Positions 8,827 to 19,409 are shown, counted from the stretch's first letter. The stretch: 64,000 nt of DNA from Halomonas shengliensis (GCF_900104135.1 NZ_FNIV01000008.1:101667-165666); one strand, 5' to 3'. Translations and numbers: made by a program. The notes: generated by a model from the letters alone, not told the origin.

Positions 8827-10179
8827 ATGGCCGATACCACCGAAACCCTCGAGGACCGCCTCTCGCGCATCCACCGCGCGCTGGGCGACGACCGGCTCGA
8901 CGCCGTGGATGCGGTGCTGGCCGACCTGGAACCCGCCGAGATCGCGCTGCTGCTGGAGTCGCTGCCGCCGATGGCGCGCATCCGGCTGTGGCAACGCGTG
9001 CCGGGCGAGGTCGACGGCGAGGTACTGCTGCACGTCCACGACGAGGTGCGCAGCACCCTGCTCGACGACATGGACCACGAGGAGATCGTGGCCGCCGCCA
9101 CCGGCATGGACACCGCCGACCTGGCGGAGATCTTCGAGGACCTGCCCCAGCAGGTCGCCGAGGACATGCTGCGCTCCATGGACGCCCTGCAGCGCGAACG
9201 CCTCGAGGAGACCCTCTCCTTCGAGGAGGACAGCGCCGGGCGCCTGATGCGCACCGACACCATCGCGGTGCGCAGCGACGTCAGCCTGGAGACGGTGTGC
9301 CGCTTCCTGCGCTGGAAGGAGTCGATCCCCGACAACACCCACCTGCTGATGGTGGTGGATCGTGACGGCCTCTTCCAGGGCACCCTGCCGATGGCGCGAC
9401 TGATCAGCCACCCCCCGGAGATGGCGGTGGCCGACCTGATGGACCACGAGGTGGACAGCATCCGCGTGGACATGAAGTCCCGCGACGTCGCCACCCTCTT
9501 CCAGACCCACGACCTGGTCTCCGCGCCCGTGGTGGACGAGTCGGGCCTGCTGCTGGGGCGCATCATGATCGACGACATCGTCGACGTGATCCGCGAGGAC
9601 TCCGAGCAGGCGCTGATGAACATGGCCGGCCTCGACGAGGAGGAGGACCTGTTCGCCCCGGTGCTGCCCAGCGCCCGACGGCGCGCCGTGTGGCTTGGCA
9701 TCAACCTGCTCACCGCCTTCCTCGCCGCCTGGGTGATCGGCCGCTTCGAAGACGCCCTGGACCAGATCGTCGCCCTGGCGGTGCTGATGCCCATCGTCGC
9801 CAGCATGGGGGGCATCGCCGGCAGCCAGACCCTGACCCTGGCGATCCGCGGCCTGGCGCTGGGCCAGATCAGCAGCACCAACAGCAGCTGGCTGCTGCGC
9901 AAGGAGGTCGGCATCGCCATCCTCAACGGCGTGCTCTGGGCGCTGGTGGTGGCGGTGCTGGCGCTGCTGTGGTTCAAGAGCGTGGCGATCGGCGCGATCA
10001 TCGCCGCCGCACTGGTGATCAACATGCTGGCGGCGGGGCTGGCCGGCATCGCCGTGCCGCTGGTGCTCAAGCGCCTGGGCATCGACCCAGCGCTGTCGGG
10101 GTCGGTGATCCTCACCACCGTCACCGACGTGGTGGGCTTCATGGCCTTCCTGGGGCTGGCGACCCTCTTCCTGCTCTGA
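8827..10179 (+). CDS. mgtE: Magnesium transporter/channel MgtE
   Basis: 450 residues. Domain order follows MgtE: an acidic superhelical N domain (residues 1-130), two CBS domains (about 135-255, with LMRTDTIAVRSDVSLE and VADLMDHEVDSIRVDMK), a linker helix, and a five-helix membrane domain from about residue 286 containing MPIVASMGGIAGSQTLTLAIRGLALG and TTVTDVVGF. In the family the cytosolic domains sense Mg2+ and close the pore. The ATG at 8827 has AGGGAGA upstream and matches the family start; 12 codons of the longer ORF are dropped. It is monocistronic, with a strong terminator just after the stop. Confidence 0.96.
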   Translation: MADTTETLEDRLSRIHRALGDDRLDAVDAVLADLEPAEIALLLESLPPMARIRLWQRVPGEVDGEVLLHVHDEVRSTLLDDMDHEEIVAAATGMDTADLAEIFEDLPQQVAEDMLRSMDALQRERLEETLSFEEDSAGRLMRTDTIAVRSDVSLETVCRFLRWKESIPDNTHLLMVVDRDGLFQGTLPMARLISHPPEMAVADLMDHEVDSIRVDMKSRDVATLFQTHDLVSAPVVDESGLLLGRIMIDDIVDVIREDSEQALMNMAGLDEEEDLFAPVLPSARRRAVWLGINLLTAFLAAWVIGRFEDALDQIVALAVLMPIVASMGGIAGSQTLTLAIRGLALGQISSTNSSWLLRKEVGIAILNGVLWALVVAVLALLWFKSVAIGAIIAAALVINMLAAGLAGIAVPLVLKRLGIDPALSGSVILTTVTDVVGFMAFLGLATLFLL

Positions 10180-10193
10180 TTGCCCTTCCCCGC

Positions 10194-10229
10194 AACGACG
10201 AACCCCGCCTTATGGCGGGGTTCGTCGTT
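10194..10229. terminator. Long perfect hairpin between convergent mgtE and gdhB
   Basis: AACGACGAACCCCGCC pairs fully with GGCGGGGTTCGTCGTT around the loop TTAT, a 16-bp stem without mismatch, flanked by short A and T runs. The genes converge here, so it probably ends both transcripts. Confidence 0.92.
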
Positions 10230-10248
10230 TCCGGGAGAGGGTCGCAGC

Positions 10249-13200
10249 TCACAGGTCGCGGCTGCTCTCGGCGAGGTCTACCAGCTCGCGGACCGCCACG
10301 GCGAACAGCGGGAAGCCCCCCTGGCCACCGCTGCCCACCTGCTCGAGCAAGCGGCACCAGCGCGCGTGCATGGCGTCGTGACGCTCGAGCCAGGCGGCGA
10401 CCCGCTCGGCAGGCGCCTCGGGCCCCTCCGCCATCTGCAGTACGCTGACGGTCAGCGCCAGCTGCTGGCGGTCGATGTCGTCGCGGAAGGTCTCCCGCGC
10501 CTGGGCCTGCCAGCTGTCGCGCACCTTGAGCTCGGTGATCTGGCGGATCATCCACGGCAGCTCGAGGCGGTGGCCCACCTCGTAGAAGACCTCGGCCACC
10601 CGCTCAGGGGCCACCTCGGTCTGGCGCGCCGCCTGGATGATGCCTAGCCCGGCGTAGAGGCTGCCGGTGGCCGCCACGCTGGCGGCCAGCGCCTCGGGCA
10701 CCCCGGCCTCGACCAGCTCGTCGCGACGGGCCTCCCAGGCCTCGCGCTCCTCGCCACTCAAGCGCTCGCCGATGCTCTCCTGCAGCGTCGCCAGGCGCGG
10801 CGCGAAGTAGTCGATGCACTGGGCGGTATCGCCGCCGGCGCGACCGCGCAGGAACCAGCGCGTGGCGCGGCGGATTAGGCGCATCAGGTCGAGCATCATG
10901 GCGTACTGCACGGCGCTCGGCACCCGGTTGTCGAGCGCCTCGATCTGCTCCCAGCTCTCGCCCAGGCGGAACACCTCCCGGGCGATGACGTAGGCCCTGG
11001 CGATCTCGGCCCGGCCGGCGCCGGTGGAGTCGATCAACCGGCGCACGAAGACGATGCCCATGTGATCGACCAGATCGCTGGCCACCTGGGTGGCGACGAT
11101 CTCGCGCTTGAGGCGGTGCTCGTACATCTCGTCGCGATAGCGCTCCACCAGCACCCCCGGGAAGATGCGCTCGACGTGGCGCACGATGACCGGGTCGTCG
11201 GGCACGTCGGAGGCGATCAGGTCGCCCTTGAGCACGCTCTTGGCATAGGAGATCAGCACCGAAAGCTCGGGCAGCAGCATGCCCTGCTGGTTGGCGGCCC
11301 GCTCCTGGAGCACCTCGTCGTCGGGCAGGAACTCCAGTCCGCGGTCGAGCTGTCCGGCGGCCTCCAGCTCGCTGATGAAGCGCCGGAAGGGGCCGACCCC
11401 CTCGCGGGACTGGAGCTCGGCCAGGTCCAGCGCCTGGGTCTGGCGGTAGTTGTCGCGCAGCACCAGCTCGCTCACCTCACCGGTCATGTCGGCGAGCAGC
11501 CGGTTGCGCTGCTTCTCGGTCATGTCGCCGCGGGCCACCACCTCGTCGATCAGGATCTTGATGTTGACCTCATGGTCGGAGCAGTTGACGCCGCCGGCGT
11601 TGTCGATGAAGTCGGTGTTGACCCGCACGCCACGGGCGGCGGCCTCCATGCGCCCGCGCTGGGTGAGGCCGAGGTTGCCGCCCTCGCCCACCACGCGGCA
11701 GTTGAGCTCGCGGCCGTCGATGCGCAGGGCGTCGTTGGCCTTGTCGCCCACCTGGGCATCGGTCTCCTCGCTGCCCTTGACGTAGGTGCCGATGCCGCCG
11801 TTCCAGATCAGGTCCACCTCGGCGCGCAGCATGGCCTGGATCAGCTCGTTGGGTGAGAGCCTGTCCGCCTTGATGCCGAAGCGCTGCTTCATCTGGGCCG
11901 AGATCGGAATCGACTTGGCGCTGCGCCTGAACACCCCGCCACCCTTGGAGATCAGCGCGGCATCGAAGTCTTCCCAGGTGGTGCGCGGGGTATCGAAGAG
12001 GCGCTGGCGCTCGGCGAAGGTCGCGGCGGCGTCGGGTTCGGGGTCGACGAAGATATGCAGGTGGTTGAAGGCACCCACCAGGCGGATGCGCTCGGAGAGC
12101 AGCATGCCGTTGCCGAAGACGTCACCGCCCATGTCGCCGATGCCCACCACGGTGAACTCGTCCTGCTGGGTGTTCACCCCCAGGTTGCGGAAATGACGCT
12201 TGACCGACTCCCAGGCGCCCTTGGCGGTGATGCCCATCTTCTTGTGGTCGTAGCCGTTGGCCCCGCCGGAGGCGAAGGCGTCGCCCAGCCAGTGGCCGTA
12301 CTCGGCGGAGATCTCGTTGGCGATGTCGGAGAAGGTGGCGGTGCCCTTGTCGGCGGCCACCACCAGGTAGGCGTCATCCTCGTCGTGGCGTACCACCTCG
12401 CGCGGCGGCACCACCTCACCCCCCTTGAGGTTGTCGGTGACGTCGAGCAGGGCGCGGATGAAGGTCTTGTAGCACTCGATCCCCTCGCGCTGGAAGGCCT
12501 CGCGATCGCCCTCGGGCAGGCGCTTGCAGACGAAGCCGCCCTTGGCGCCCACCGGCACGATCACCGAGTTCTTGACCTGCTGCGCCTTGACCAGGCCCAG
12601 CACCTCGGTGCGGAAGTCCTCGTGGCGATCGGACCAGCGCAGGCCGCCGCGGGCGACCTTGCCGCCGCGCAGGTGGACCCCCTCGACCCGCGGCGAGCAG
12701 ACGAAGATCTCGAAGGCCGGACGCGGCTTGGGCATGCCGGTGACCTTGGAGGGTTCCAGCTTGACGGCGATGTAGTCCTTGACCCCGCCGTCGGCGCGCC
12801 GCTGGTAGTAGTTGGTGCGCAGGGTGGCACGGATCAGCTCCATGTAGCGGCGCAGGAGCTGGTCGTCGTTGAGGCTGGCGACGTCATCCAGCAGGCGCTG
12901 GATACGCTCCACACAGGCCGCCTCCTCGCCCTCGCCGGGGCGGTCGGCGGGGTCGAAGCGCAGCTCGAACAGGGTGACCAGCTCGCGAGTGATCTCCGGG
13001 TAGCTGGCCAGGGTGTTGGCCATGTAGTCCTGGGAGACGCCGAAGCGGATCTGCTTGAGGTAGCGGGCGTAGGCGCGCAGCATCGCCACCTCGCGCCAGT
13101 CGAGGTTGGCGCCGATGATCAGCCGGTTGAAGGCGTCGTTGTCCGCCTCCCCGGCCCAGATGCGCTGGAAGGCCTCGATGAAGGGCTCGCGCATCTCCTG

Positions 13201-15090
13201 CAGGTTGACCTCGGTGCTGGTGTGGTGCTCCAGGTCGAAGTCATGGATCCAGTAGCTGGCGTCGCGGGCGCCGATCTCGTAGGGACGCTCGCCGATCACG
13301 CGCAGCCCCAGGTTCTCCATCATCGGCAGCACGTCGGAGAGCGGGATCGGTGCATCGCGGTGGAACAGCTTGAGGTTGACCCCGCTGCCCTCCTCCTCCA
13401 CCAGCCGGTAGAGCGACAGCGACAGCGGCGCGCCGTCATCCAGCTCACCGATGTGGTGCAGGTCGTAGACCGCGGTGCGGGCGCTGAAGTCGTCGCGGTA
13501 GCTGGCGGGGAAGGCGTCGCGGAAGCGAGCCATCAGGTGGTTGGCCTGCTCCTCACCGAAGCCGTCGATACAGGCGCTATGGAGGTCGTCGCGCCAGTTG
13601 CGCGCCAGCTTGGCGAGCTTGGCCTCGAGGCGGCGCAGGTCGTACTCGGCGGGCTGCTCGCCCTTGAAGCGCAGGATGAACTGGATGCGCGCCAGCACCG
13701 ACTCGGAGAGGTAGGTATTGAAGTCGCCGAAGGTGGCGTCGAGCTCCTCGCAGAGCATGTCCTGAATGCGCAGCCGCAGCTCGGTGGAGAAGACGTCGCG
13801 GGGCACGAAGGCCAGGCAGGAGTAGAAGCGGCCGGGGCGGTCCTCGCGCACGAAGAGGCGCACGCGGCGGCGCTCGCGGATGCTGAGGATGCCCAGCGCC
13901 GTCTCGGCGAGCTCATGGGTGTCGATCTGGAAGAGATCGTCACGCGGATAGACCTCGAGGATATGCAGCAGGTGCTTGCCGTTGTGCCCCTTGGGGTTGA
14001 AGCCGGCGATGTCCATCACCGTCTTGAGCTTGCGGCGCAGGATCGGCACATTGCGCGGCGACTCGTTGTAGACGGTGGCGGTGAAGAGCCCCAGGAAGCG
14101 GTGCTCCCCGACCAGGTTGCCCTTGGCATCGTAGCGGTCGATGGAGATGTAGTCGGGATAGGTCGGCCGGTGCACCCGGGCATGGTGGGCACTCTTGGAG
14201 AAGGTCAGGAGCTCCGGCACCAGCACGTAGTGGCCATCCTCGAGCCCCTGCTCGGTACGGATGCGCTCGCGATAGCGCGGCTGGTCGAGGCGGAAGACCC
14301 CGAGCTCGCTGTCCTTGACCTTGTCGAGGCTCTCCTTGCCGTCCTTGTGGGTCGTCACCGCGTAGGCGTCGTAGCCCAGGAAGGTGAAGTTGTCGTGGAG
14401 CATCCACTCCAGGAAGGTGATCGCCTCGGCATGGTCGTCGGGGTCGCTCTGGGGCGGGCAGCCGGCCCGCAGCTCGGCCAGGGCCTCCTCCACCTTGGCG
14501 CGCATGGGATCGAAGTCGGCCACCGCGGTGCGCACGTCGACCAGCACCTCCTCGAGGCTCTGCTGCATCTCCTGCAGCACCTCGGCGTCGGAGTGGCGGT
14601 CGATCTCGATGACGATTAGCGACTCCCGCTGTGCCGGGGCGTCGGCCGCCTTGGGCGAGGCCACCCGCGCCAGGCGATGGTCACGCCCGCGCTCCGTGGC
14701 CAGCACCGCGTTGTGGATGGCATGGACGGTGAGGCCACGTCGGTTGAGCTCGATGCGCACCGAGTCGACCAGGAAGGGCATGTCCTCGTGGAGCACCGCC
14801 ACGAAGGTATGCGCCGACTGCCAGCCATGCTCCTCGAAATCGGGGTTGAAGACCCGCACCTTGGGCTCGGCGGGGTCGAACTGCTGCAGGAAGTGCCACA
14901 CCGAGAGGGTGGCGCCGTAGACGTCGTCGAGCCGCCGGTTCTCCAGGTCATCCAGCGGCACCGCGGCGTAGAAGTAGTCCGCGAAGGTGCCCACGGCCTC
15001 GGCCTTGGCGGCGTCCAGCCTGGTGCCGAGCCGCTCGTGAAGCTGCTTGAGCAGGTCCTGTCTGGCCTCGTCATTCGCAACGTGCTGCAT
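10249..15090 (-). CDS. gdhB: NAD-specific glutamate dehydrogenase, large 180-kDa class
   Basis: 1613 residues. It deaminates glutamate to 2-oxoglutarate with NAD+. The length and architecture match the large GDH class of Pseudomonas and Streptomyces: a roughly 700-residue N-terminal region with ACT-like regulatory segments, a central catalytic domain with the substrate-binding stretch VPVGAKGGFVCK near residue 850 and the nucleotide-binding segment GIGDMGGDVFGNGML near residue 990, and a long C-terminal helical region. In related bacteria the N-terminal region responds to amino acids. The gene is alone on its strand between trmA (167 bases upstream) and the mgtE terminator. Long ORFs on the opposite strand are shadows. 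Confidence 0.97.
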   Translation of the reverse strand: MQHVANDEARQDLLKQLHERLGTRLDAAKAEAVGTFADYFYAAVPLDDLENRRLDDVYGATLSVWHFLQQFDPAEPKVRVFNPDFEEHGWQSAHTFVAVLHEDMPFLVDSVRIELNRRGLTVHAIHNAVLATERGRDHRLARVASPKAADAPAQRESLIVIEIDRHSDAEVLQEMQQSLEEVLVDVRTAVADFDPMRAKVEEALAELRAGCPPQSDPDDHAEAITFLEWMLHDNFTFLGYDAYAVTTHKDGKESLDKVKDSELGVFRLDQPRYRERIRTEQGLEDGHYVLVPELLTFSKSAHHARVHRPTYPDYISIDRYDAKGNLVGEHRFLGLFTATVYNESPRNVPILRRKLKTVMDIAGFNPKGHNGKHLLHILEVYPRDDLFQIDTHELAETALGILSIRERRRVRLFVREDRPGRFYSCLAFVPRDVFSTELRLRIQDMLCEELDATFGDFNTYLSESVLARIQFILRFKGEQPAEYDLRRLEAKLAKLARNWRDDLHSACIDGFGEEQANHLMARFRDAFPASYRDDFSARTAVYDLHHIGELDDGAPLSLSLYRLVEEEGSGVNLKLFHRDAPIPLSDVLPMMENLGLRVIGERPYEIGARDASYWIHDFDLEHHTSTEVNLQEMREPFIEAFQRIWAGEADNDAFNRLIIGANLDWREVAMLRAYARYLKQIRFGVSQDYMANTLASYPEITRELVTLFELRFDPADRPGEGEEAACVERIQRLLDDVASLNDDQLLRRYMELIRATLRTNYYQRRADGGVKDYIAVKLEPSKVTGMPKPRPAFEIFVCSPRVEGVHLRGGKVARGGLRWSDRHEDFRTEVLGLVKAQQVKNSVIVPVGAKGGFVCKRLPEGDREAFQREGIECYKTFIRALLDVTDNLKGGEVVPPREVVRHDEDDAYLVVAADKGTATFSDIANEISAEYGHWLGDAFASGGANGYDHKKMGITAKGAWESVKRHFRNLGVNTQQDEFTVVGIGDMGGDVFGNGMLLSERIRLVGAFNHLHIFVDPEPDAAATFAERQRLFDTPRTTWEDFDAALISKGGGVFRRSAKSIPISAQMKQRFGIKADRLSPNELIQAMLRAEVDLIWNGGIGTYVKGSEETDAQVGDKANDALRIDGRELNCRVVGEGGNLGLTQRGRMEAAARGVRVNTDFIDNAGGVNCSDHEVNIKILIDEVVARGDMTEKQRNRLLADMTGEVSELVLRDNYRQTQALDLAELQSREGVGPFRRFISELEAAGQLDRGLEFLPDDEVLQERAANQQGMLLPELSVLISYAKSVLKGDLIASDVPDDPVIVRHVERIFPGVLVERYRDEMYEHRLKREIVATQVASDLVDHMGIVFVRRLIDSTGAGRAEIARAYVIAREVFRLGESWEQIEALDNRVPSAVQYAMMLDLMRLIRRATRWFLRGRAGGDTAQCIDYFAPRLATLQESIGERLSGEEREAWEARRDELVEAGVPEALAASVAATGSLYAGLGIIQAARQTEVAPERVAEVFYEVGHRLELPWMIRQITELKVRDSWQAQARETFRDDIDRQQLALTVSVLQMAEGPEAPAERVAAWLERHDAMHARWCRLLEQVGSGGQGGFPLFAVAVRELVDLAESSRDL

Positions 15091-15257
15091 CCATCACCTC
15101 GGTGTCCGACGGTCGCTCCTGCGACCGGAAGGGTTCGACACGGCGGCGCAGTGCGCCGCCCTGCCGCCAGCTTACGCGACTCCCGAAGCCCGCCCCAGCC
15201 CCTTGACCTCTTGCTCATGGAGCATGCCGGGTGCGCATCGCCGCCGAGGTCGGGCGG

Positions 15258-16430
15258 CTAGTCGCGCCGCTCCAGCAGCACCCCGCACTCGCAGTGGTGG
15301 GTCCAGGGAAACTGGTCGAACAGGGCCAGGCGCGCGACCCGGTGGGTCTCGGTCAGGCGCTCCAGGTTGCTCGCCAATGTCTCCGGGTTGCATGAAATAT
15401 AGACGATGCGCGAGTAGTCGCTGAGCTGGCGGCAGCTGGCGTCATCGAGACCGGCCCGCGGCGGGTCCACCAGCACGGTGGTGAAGTCGTAGTCGTCGAG
15501 GCGCCACTCGGCGACCCGGCGCCCCCCCTTCTCCCCCTTGAGGGCGGCGGCGAACTCCTCGGCGGACATGCGCCCCACGGTGGCGTTGTCGATGCCGTTG
15601 GCGGCCAGGTTCTCCCGGGCGCTTGCCACCGAGGTGCGCGAGATCTCGGTGGCCAGCACGCGGCGGAAGTTCTCCGCCAGGGCCACGGTGAAGTTGCCGT
15701 TGCCGCAGTAGAGCTCCACCAGGTCACCCGCCTGGCTGCCCCGGGTCACGTCCCGGGCCCAGGCCAGCATCGAACGACAGATCTCGGCGTTGGGCTGGGT
15801 GAAGCTGTTCTCCACCTGCTGGTAGACGAGCTCACGCCCCTCCACCTCGAGGCGCTCCCAGACGTGGTCGCGCTCTAGCACCCGCCGCTGCTTGCGGGCG
15901 CGGCCGATGATCATCGCCCCCAGCGTCGCCTGAAGCTCGCGCGCCGCCGCCTCCCAGGCGTCGTCCAGCGGGCGGTGGTAGATCAGGGTAATCAGCGCCT
16001 CGTCGGAGAGGGTGGTGAGGAACTCCACCTGGAAGAGTCGGCGGCGCAGCACCGGCACGTCGCGGATGGCATCGAGCAGCGCCGGCATCAGCGCATTGAT
16101 CCGCCGACTGGCGACGGGGTAGTCATCCAGGCGGACCACCTCCTTGCGCCCGGGGTCCTCGGGGTCCACCTCGAACATCGCATAGAAGAGGTCGTCACCC
16201 TCGTGCCAGACGCGGAACTCGCAGCGCTGGCGGTAGTGGCTGGGAGGCGAGGGATAGACCTCGAGCTCTGGCACGTCGAAGCGGGCGAAGTCGCGGCGGA
16301 TGCGCTCGGCCTTGGCCTCGAGCTGCTGGTCATAGCGGGCGGGGTCGACGACGGGAATGGCCAAGGAGCCTCCTGGGGAATCGGGTATGGATGAATCGAG
16401 AGGGAAAGTCGGGGATGACGCCGGGCTCAA
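15258..16430 (-). CDS. trmA: tRNA (uracil-5-)-methyltransferase TrmA
   Basis: 390 residues. It methylates U54 in the T-loop of tRNAs using S-adenosylmethionine. There is no TRAM domain, as expected for TrmA. Key motifs are SHYRQRCEFRVWH near residue 64, the cofactor site LVELYCGNGNFTVALA, VDPPRAGLDD, and the catalytic Cys347 in ISCNPETL with the general base Glu in the C-terminal HCECGVLLERR. The start codon overlaps the murI stop by four bases (ATGA), so trmA is translated after murI in the same transcript. About 20 N-terminal residues are not conserved, so a downstream start is possible. Confidence 0.96.
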   Translation of the reverse strand: MSPASSPTFPLDSSIPDSPGGSLAIPVVDPARYDQQLEAKAERIRRDFARFDVPELEVYPSPPSHYRQRCEFRVWHEGDDLFYAMFEVDPEDPGRKEVVRLDDYPVASRRINALMPALLDAIRDVPVLRRRLFQVEFLTTLSDEALITLIYHRPLDDAWEAAARELQATLGAMIIGRARKQRRVLERDHVWERLEVEGRELVYQQVENSFTQPNAEICRSMLAWARDVTRGSQAGDLVELYCGNGNFTVALAENFRRVLATEISRTSVASARENLAANGIDNATVGRMSAEEFAAALKGEKGGRRVAEWRLDDYDFTTVLVDPPRAGLDDASCRQLSDYSRIVYISCNPETLASNLERLTETHRVARLALFDQFPWTHHCECGVLLERRD

Positions 16431-17206
16431 TCGATGACGAGCGGACGCGGAGCGGCGAAGCCGAAGCGTGCCAGGGCGGCGGCCAGCGCCGGGTCCGGGG
16501 CGGTGGCAAGGCTCGGTCCGGGCCCCGCGGCGAGGGTGACCCCGGCGGCCACCTGGGCGGTGCGCCGGGCGATGGCGTCGCTGGAGTCGACCCAGGCCAC
16601 CGCCCGCGGCGCCGCCGCGGCCAGGGCGTCACGCAGCAGCGGGAAATGGGTGCAGCCGAGCACCACGGTGTCCAGCTCGGGATCCTCCCAGAGCGGCGCC
16701 AGGGCGGCCTCGATCACGCCGGGATCGGACGGCTCCCCGGCGAGGCGGCGCTCGGCCTCGCGCACCAGCGCATCGGCGGCCACCCGCCGTACCACGCAGT
16801 CGGCGGCGTAGGTCTCGATCAGGTGCTGGGTATAGGGGCGCGACACCGTGGCGCTGGTGGCCAGCAGGCCGATATGACGGCTACGGCTATGCGCCGCGGC
16901 CGGCTTGATGGCAGGCACCGTGCCCACCACCGGGATGCGCAGCCGCTCGCGCAGGGCATCCAGGGCCAGGGTGCTGGCGGTGTTGCAGGCCACCACCAGC
17001 GCCACGCAGCCGCTGGCGGCCACCGCCGCCTCGCACACCGCCAGGATGCGCCGCACCAGCCAGGCATCCTCGCGCAGGCCGTAGGGCAGCATGGCGTTGT
17101 CGCAGACATAGGCGAGGGCGGCGCCGGGCAGGCGCCCGCGCAGCGCGGCCACCACCGAGAGACCGCCCACCCCGGAGTCGAACACCAGCACCGGCCCCAG
17201 GGTCAT
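16427..17206 (-). CDS. murI: Glutamate racemase MurI
   Basis: 259 residues. It supplies D-glutamate for peptidoglycan. It uses two cysteines as acid and base: Cys74 in VVACNTAST and Cys185 in VLGCTHFPLL. DSGVGGLSV at residues 10-18 is the family N-terminal signature. The ORF could begin 19 codons earlier, but the ATG at 17206 is preceded by GGAGGTGG and matches family starts. The gene is upstream of and coupled to trmA. Nothing in the sequence suggests a functional link between the two products. Confidence 0.96.
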   Translation of the reverse strand: MTLGPVLVFDSGVGGLSVVAALRGRLPGAALAYVCDNAMLPYGLREDAWLVRRILAVCEAAVAASGCVALVVACNTASTLALDALRERLRIPVVGTVPAIKPAAAHSRSRHIGLLATSATVSRPYTQHLIETYAADCVVRRVAADALVREAERRLAGEPSDPGVIEAALAPLWEDPELDTVVLGCTHFPLLRDALAAAAPRAVAWVDSSDAIARRTAQVAAGVTLAAGPGPSLATAPDPALAAALARFGFAAPRPLVID

Positions 17207-17361
17207 CGCGCCACCTCCACGCCGCCGTGGCAACGGCGCGTCGCGACGGCAGCGCCGCGCCACGGCTGGCGGGCGGCGGATGACGGGGAAGGACGGGGTG
17301 GCGTGGGACTCGGCATGGGGCGCATTCTACCCCAGCCGCGGGGAGGCTGGCAGCCCGGGCA

Positions 17362-17907
17362 TCAGACCGGGACCGGCGCCTCCTTCAGCTCGGCATAGAG
17401 CTCGGGATAGGCCTGCTGGAGCCGTTCGAGCCTGGCGGCGGCATCGTCCGGCAGCGCCTCGGCCAGGCGCTCCAGGGCCTTGTCGTCGAAATGCTCGCGG
17501 ATCATCGGGAAGAGCTTCTCGCGCTCGTCGCGCAGGTAGCCAAGATGGGCGTCGAGGTAGGCCTTGAGGTCGTCGGAGAAGCGATCCATGGGCACCACGG
17601 CGTCCATCAGGATCATGTCGAGGTCGTTGGAGAGCCGGGCGAGGCGGGACTTGAGCTTGCGGTAATCCTCGGCCAGTTGCTCGGTGACCTCGCGCCCCCC
17701 TTCCACCTTCTCGAGCTGTTCGCTGAACAGCCGCTCCAGCGGGTGGGTGAAGCCGTCCATGTAGTCGAGGATGTAGTCGACCACCTCACGCATCAGCTGG
17801 AAGTTGGGTCGCTCGCCGGTCGCCAGGGTCTTCTGCTTGAGCTGCAGGACGTGCAACATGCGCGCCATATTGGCATGATCCTGACGCAGCTGGGTCAGCA
17901 TGGGCAT
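17362..17907 (-). CDS. Hemerythrin HHE-domain protein
   Basis: 181 residues, all helical. Likely iron ligands are spaced as in the HHE cation-binding family: His11 in QLRQDHANM, His55 and Glu58 in GFTHPLERLF, and His121 with nearby acidic residues in AHLGYLRDEREKLFP. Bacterial proteins of this type bind a di-iron centre and are linked to oxygen, NO or iron-sulfur repair, but no specific role follows from this sequence. The start at 17907 has AGGAGGG upstream; 12 codons of the longer frame are dropped. It is divergent from rarA. Confidence 0.85.
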   Translation of the reverse strand: MPMLTQLRQDHANMARMLHVLQLKQKTLATGERPNFQLMREVVDYILDYMDGFTHPLERLFSEQLEKVEGGREVTEQLAEDYRKLKSRLARLSNDLDMILMDAVVPMDRFSDDLKAYLDAHLGYLRDEREKLFPMIREHFDDKALERLAEALPDDAAARLERLQQAYPELYAELKEAPVPV

Positions 17908-18068
17908 GTCGGGCCCTCCTGTATGGTACATGGGAGAAGGCACTCTCCATTGGATGCGCCATCATGGACAGGGTTCAGCGCACGGCCGGCTCGGCCATGC
18001 GCCGCTCCCCCACTCTAGCACCCCGGCCGCCCGCCTGCCGCTTCCGGATCAACGCAAGGAGTCGCTCC

Positions 18069-19409
18069 ATGGACCTCTTCTCCCGCGACCGCGACGAGGA
18101 TGCGCCCCTGGCCTGGCGCATGCGCCCGCGACGCCTCCACGACTACGTCGGCCAGCAGGCCCTGGTGGGGCCCGGCAAGCCGCTGCGCCGCATGGTCGAG
18201 GGGGGCGCGGTACGCTCCATGATCCTGTGGGGGCCGCCGGGCACCGGCAAGACCACCCTGGCCGAGATCCTGGCCGCCGAGTCGGGTGCCCACCTCGAAC
18301 ACCTCTCGGCGGTGATGGCCGGCGTCAAGGAGATCCGCGCCGCCGTGGAGCGTGCCCGCGCCCTGCAGGCCCAGGGCCGCTCGACCCTGCTGTTCCTCGA
18401 CGAGATCCATCGCCTCAACAAGAGCCAGCAGGATGCCCTGCTCCCCCACGTGGAGTCGGGCCTGCTGACGCTGATCGGCGCCACCACCGAGAACCCCTCC
18501 TTCGAGGTCAACTCGGCGCTGCTCTCCCGGGCCAGGGTGCACGTACTCACCGCGCTCTCCGAGGCGGAGCTGGTGGCGGTGCTGGAGCGCGCCCTGCAGG
18601 ATGTGGAGCACGGGCTCGGCCGGCGCGGGATACGAGTGGAGGACGAGGTCCTGGCGATCCTGGCCCGGGCCGCCGCCGGCGACGCGCGCCGCGCCCTGGG
18701 GCTCTTGGAGAGCGCCTGCGACTTCGCCGAGCCCGACGCCGAGGGTGGCGAGCGGCTGCCGCGCCCGGCGCTGGAGGCGGTGCTGGGCCACCAGGCCAGC
18801 GCCTTCGACAAGCAGGGCGACCACTACTACGATCTGCTCTCCGCGATCCACAAGTCGGTACGCTCCTCGCGCCCCGACGCCGCCCTGCTCTACATCGCCC
18901 GCTTCCTGCAGGGCGGCGGGGACCCGCTGGACGTCATCCGGCGGCTGACCGCCATCGCCTCGGAGGACGTAGGCAACGCCGACCCGCGGGCCCTGCCGCT
19001 GGCGATGGCGGCCTGGGACGCCTACCTCCGCCTGGGGGACTACGAGGGGCAGCGTGCCATCGCCCATGCCGCCATCCACCTGGCGGTGGCGCCCAAGAGC
19101 AACGCCATCGACCAGGCCTGGAAGCGCGCCAAGGCGTGCGTGGCCGCCCAGCCCCGCCTGGAGGTGCCCACCTACCTGCGCAACGCCCCGACCAGGCTGA
19201 TGGAGAGCCTGGGCCATGGCGAGGGCTACCGCTACGCCCACCACGAGCCCCACGGCTACCCCGCCGGCAGCGCCCACGACTGCTGGCCGGAGGCAGTGCC
19301 CCGCGAGCGCTTCTACCGCCCCACCGAGCTCGGCCAGGAGAAGCGCTACGCCCAGCTGATGGCCTGGCGGGCGCAGCTCGACGCCGAGGCGGACGAGGGC
19401 GGCGCATAG
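18069..19409 (+). CDS. rarA: Replication-associated recombination AAA+ ATPase RarA (MgsA)
   Basis: 446 residues, a clamp-loader-like AAA+ ATPase acting at stalled forks. Walker A is [11 protein letters not shown] near residue 57, Walker B is [16 protein letters not shown], sensor 1 is [12 protein letters not shown], and the C-terminal tetramerisation domain includes [22 protein letters not shown]. The ATG at 18069 follows AAGGAG with correct spacing and matches the family N-terminus (MDLFS, then [17 protein letters not shown]). The lolA-rarA neighbourhood with ftsK is conserved in E. coli and Pseudomonas. The serS gene usually found next is absent. Confidence 0.96.
   Translation: MDLFSRDRDEDAPLAWRMRPRRLHDYVGQQALVGPGKPLRRMVEGGAVRSMILWGPPGTGKTTLAEILAAESGAHLEHLSAVMAGVKEIRAAVERARALQAQGRSTLLFLDEIHRLNKSQQDALLPHVESGLLTLIGATTENPSFEVNSALLSRARVHVLTALSEAELVAVLERALQDVEHGLGRRGIRVEDEVLAILARAAAGDARRALGLLESACDFAEPDAEGGERLPRPALEAVLGHQASAFDKQGDHYYDLLSAIHKSVRSSRPDAALLYIARFLQGGGDPLDVIRRLTAIASEDVGNADPRALPLAMAAWDAYLRLGDYEGQRAIAHAAIHLAVAPKSNAIDQAWKRAKACVAAQPRLEVPTYLRNAPTRLMESLGHGEGYRYAHHEPHGYPAGSAHDCWPEAVPRERFYRPTELGQEKRYAQLMAWRAQLDAEADEGGA

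Noticed and set aside
12055..14619. An 854-codon open frame on the plus strand opposite gdhB
   Set aside because: The gdhB frame on the other strand is a clear family match over its full length. The opposite-strand product is Val/Gly/His-rich, low-complexity and matches no protein family, as expected for a shadow in high-GC DNA.
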